Shown in pieces: positions 6,519 through 7,807 of a stretch of 7,807 nt of DNA. The translations under genes and the position numbers were made by a program. The stretch is from Clostridium sp. CAG:594 (GTDB lineage Bacteria; Bacillota_I; Bacilli_A; RF39; UBA660), in NCBI GenBank assembly GCA_000434835.1, contig FR881474.1, forward strand, positions 45,954 through 53,760. Direction: 5' to 3'. The first letter of the stretch is position 1, and the number at the start of each line of letters is the position of its first letter. The notes beneath the pieces are model-generated. The model ran no database searches and was not told the origin of the DNA. It saw nothing but the letters and a program-made list of their open reading frames with translations.

Positions 6519-7343
6519 ATGTCTTTTATTTATCTTTTTTTAATAGGAATACTAATTGGTACTGCAATGATTATTCCAGGCGTTAGCGGCTCTGTTATTG
6601 CGGTTATATTTGGTGTTTACGATAAATCAATAACAGCCCTAACTAATCTTTTTAAGAATTTTAAGAAAAATATAATTTATTTATTTGTTTTAGGAAGTGG
6701 AATATTAACTGGTGCTATATGGTTTAGTAATGTAATGATGTTTTTATACGAAAAACATGAAATAATAACAAAATTTTCATTCATAGGATTAATACTAGGT
6801 GGTATTCCATTTTTAATTAATGAAATAAAGAAAAAGAAAACAGAAAAGATAAATGTAAAAATGTTTTTAATAACTCTTTTATTCTCATTAGTTCTTTGGT
6901 ATTTATCTGAAAACCTAATTAACCTTACTATAAATATTAATAATAATTCTAAAATACTTAATTTTTTTCTTCTTTTTTTATCAGGTTTTATTTATTCGGT
7001 AGGAAAGGTTATACCAGGTATAAGTGGGTCCTTTTTGTTAATCTTAATTGGAATGTATGAATTTGTACTATCTATAATGGCAAATCCTATTAGCGCTGTA
7101 GTTACATCCTTTGATAAAATCCTTCCATTTATATTAGGATTAATATTTGGCGTTATAGTTCTTCTTAAACTTATGAAATATTTGCTTGATAAAAAATTTG
7201 GTTTAACTTATAGTATAATAATTGGTTTTGTAATAGGCTCTATTCCAGCATTAATTCCTAAGTTTAGTTTTAATTTAGATTTTATAACAGGTGTTGTAAT
7301 AATGCTTTTATGCTTTACTCTATCATATAAATTAACTAAATAA
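6519..7343 (+). CDS. DUF368 membrane protein, PopT-type polyprenyl-phosphate transporter
   Basis: A 274-residue integral membrane protein with about seven to nine hydrophobic segments. It carries the duplicated family motif: IIPGVSGSVIAVIFGVYD at about residues 18-35 and VIPGISGSFLLILIGMYE at 164-181, which suggests two inverted or repeated halves. Known: DUF368 proteins, including those named PopT, have been implicated in returning undecaprenyl phosphate across the membrane for reuse in peptidoglycan and teichoic acid synthesis. The start ATG at 6519 is preferred over the in-frame ATG at 6492: AGGTGA (6509-6514) lies just ahead of 6519, whereas 6492 has no ribosome site and would add a polar MAYNYLGDY leader. 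It lies 37 nt after the DUF3048 stop with no terminator between, so one transcript is likely; both products are envelope proteins. No convincing terminator follows. Confidence 0.9.
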   Translation: MSFIYLFLIGILIGTAMIIPGVSGSVIAVIFGVYDKSITALTNLFKNFKKNIIYLFVLGSGILTGAIWFSNVMMFLYEKHEIITKFSFIGLILGGIPFLINEIKKKKTEKINVKMFLITLLFSLVLWYLSENLINLTININNNSKILNFFLLFLSGFIYSVGKVIPGISGSFLLILIGMYEFVLSIMANPISAVVTSFDKILPFILGLIFGVIVLLKLMKYLLDKKFGLTYSIIIGFVIGSIPALIPKFSFNLDFITGVVIMLLCFTLSYKLTK

Positions 7344-7375
7344 TTGAAAAAAATGAAAAAAATCAATGATGGCAC

Positions 7376-7405
7376 TTGACAATAACATATAATTTTTAGT
7401 ATACT
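7376..7405 (+). promoter_or_regulatory. Strong promoter of the tRNA-Asp/tRNA-Phe unit
   Basis: A perfect TTGACA (7376-7381) and TATACT (7400-7405) are separated by 18 nt. The start would be near 7412, giving a leader of about 20 nt before tRNA-Asp. A TATAAT at 7388 is too close to this -35 to pair with it. Confidence 0.85.
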
Positions 7406-7433
7406 TAAGGAGCCTTGAACAAAAAGGTTATGT

Positions 7434-7509
7434 GGTTCCGTGGTGTAGGGGTTAACACGTCTGCCTGTCACGCAGAAGATCGCGGGTTCAAATCTCGTCG
7501 GAACCGCCA
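7434..7509 (+). tRNA. tRNA-Asp (anticodon GTC)
   Basis: A complete cloverleaf of 76 nt with encoded CCA (7507-7509). Acceptor GGTTCCG pairs with CGGAACC, the D stem GTGT pairs with ACAC, and the anticodon stem TCTGC pairs with GCAGA around the loop CTGTCAC, which gives GTC. The T stem GCGGG/CTCGT has two G-U pairs. The discriminator base is G, as usual for tRNA-Asp. It is the first gene of a two-tRNA transcript. Confidence 0.97.
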
Positions 7510-7546
7510 TTTTTTTTATAAAAAATGAAAAAATAATATTTAAGTT

Positions 7547-7622
7547 GGCTCTGTAGCTCAGTCGGTAGAGCACAGGACTGAAAATCCTGGTGTCGGCAGT
7601 TCGATCCTGCCCGGAGCCACCA
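7547..7622 (+). tRNA. tRNA-Phe (anticodon GAA)
   Basis: A complete cloverleaf of 76 nt with encoded CCA (7620-7622). Acceptor GGCTCTG pairs with CGGAGCC (one G-U), the D stem GCTC pairs with GAGC, and the anticodon stem CAGGA pairs with TCCTG around the loop CTGAAAA, which gives GAA. The T arm contains TTCGATC. It lies 37 nt after tRNA-Asp without its own clear promoter, so the two are probably processed from one precursor. Confidence 0.97.
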
Positions 7623-7631
7623 TTTAAAAAC

Positions 7632-7658
7632 AACAACCAATTGGTTGTTCTTTTTTTT
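7632..7658 (+). terminator. Terminator of the tRNA operon
   Basis: A perfect 7-bp stem AACAACC (7632-7638) / GGTTGTT (7643-7649) has an AATT loop, followed by C and eight T (7651-7658). It lies 10 nt after the tRNA-Phe CCA end. Confidence 0.93.
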
Positions 7659-7676
7659 GCCTCCGGGTGCAGGATC
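7659..7676 (-). repeat. Imperfect inverted copy of the tRNA-Phe 3' end
   Basis: Read on the minus strand this patch is GATCCTGC-AC-CCGGAGGC. It matches the T-arm and acceptor end of tRNA-Phe, GATCCTGC-CCGGAGCC (7603-7618), apart from two extra bases and one changed base near the end. It is unusually GC-rich for the surrounding AT-rich spacer. It may be a relic of integration at the tRNA, of a tandem or inverted duplication, or a structured element. Confidence 0.5.
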
Positions 7677-7761
7677 TAATAATGTATCATCCTATATAAC
7701 AGGTTATAATATAATAATTATTAATATTAAATGAAATAAGGATTTTAAGTCCTGTCTCACT

Positions 7762-7791
7762 AAAAAAAGACTTTTCTATTAAGCCTTTTTT
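7762..7791. terminator. Possible bidirectional terminator hairpin
   Basis: AAAAAAG-A-CTT (from 7763) pairs with AAG-C-CTTTTTT (7781-7791) with one mismatch and a 7-nt loop. A-rich on the left and T-rich on the right, it could end transcription from either side. No gene is visible between the tRNA terminator and the window end, so it probably serves a minus-strand gene beyond the right edge or is a leftover. Confidence 0.45.
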
Positions 7792-7807
7792 AATTTATTT
7801 TTTATTT

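Noticed and set aside
7208..7636. 142-residue minus-strand frame across the two tRNA genes
   Set aside because: It is the antisense of tRNA-Phe, tRNA-Asp and the end of the DUF368 gene. The string QDRTADTRIFSPVLYRLSYRA is a known type of false protein made by translating tRNA antisense.
7656..7734. Short plus-strand open frame after the tRNA terminator (LPPGAGSNNVSSYITG...)
   Set aside because: It has no start codon or ribosome site, begins in the terminator T tract, and resembles no family.
1..7807. CRISPR array, rRNA, riboswitch or intact insertion sequence
   Set aside because: No regularly spaced repeats, conserved rRNA blocks, recognisable riboswitch core or transposase were found.

Overview
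The window comes from a very AT-rich, low-GC Gram-positive (Bacillota-like) chromosome. Support for this is the strong AGGAG-type ribosome sites, canonical TTGACA/TATAAT promoters, short hairpin-plus-U-tract terminators, and a DUF3048 (YerB-like) gene next to a DUF368 gene. TGG is used for Trp and no gene is interrupted by TGA, so the bacterial code (table 11) fits. I cannot name the genus. No sequence search was run; all family calls rest on motifs read by eye.

Left part (1-3057) is a defence cluster on the plus strand. It opens with an RloB-family TOPRIM-like protein, whose usual ATPase partner would lie just outside the left edge. A strong hairpin terminator follows. Next is a tightly coupled two-gene CBASS anti-phage operon: a two-transmembrane SAVED-domain effector (723-1664) and, 1 nt later, a CD-NTase/SMODS nucleotidyltransferase carrying a C-terminal AGS-C sensor domain (1666-3057). 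In the expected scheme, infection activates the CD-NTase, it makes a cyclic oligonucleotide, the SAVED domain binds it, and the membrane helices damage the inner membrane so that the cell dies before phage release.

Middle part (3058-4130) is the scar of a mobile element. Converging on the CBASS operon is the C-terminal half of a tyrosine integrase (minus strand), which keeps the HxxR, LGH and Tyr motifs but has lost the N-terminal half and the first catalytic Arg. Behind it lie about 550 bp without an intact gene, holding short degenerate reading frames, a pair of imperfect direct repeats that could be integrase arm sites, and a terminator. The defence cluster was therefore probably brought in by an integrative element that can no longer move itself.

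Right part (4131-7807) looks like ordinary chromosome: a BaiN/YhiN/HI0933-type flavoprotein with its own terminator, then a promoter driving a DUF3048 envelope protein and a DUF368 (PopT-type, polyprenyl-phosphate transport) membrane protein. A separate strong promoter drives tRNA-Asp(GTC) and tRNA-Phe(GAA), followed by a terminator. Just after that terminator is a GC-rich patch that is an imperfect inverted copy of the 3' end of the tRNA-Phe gene. The window ends in AT-rich non-coding sequence with one more hairpin.
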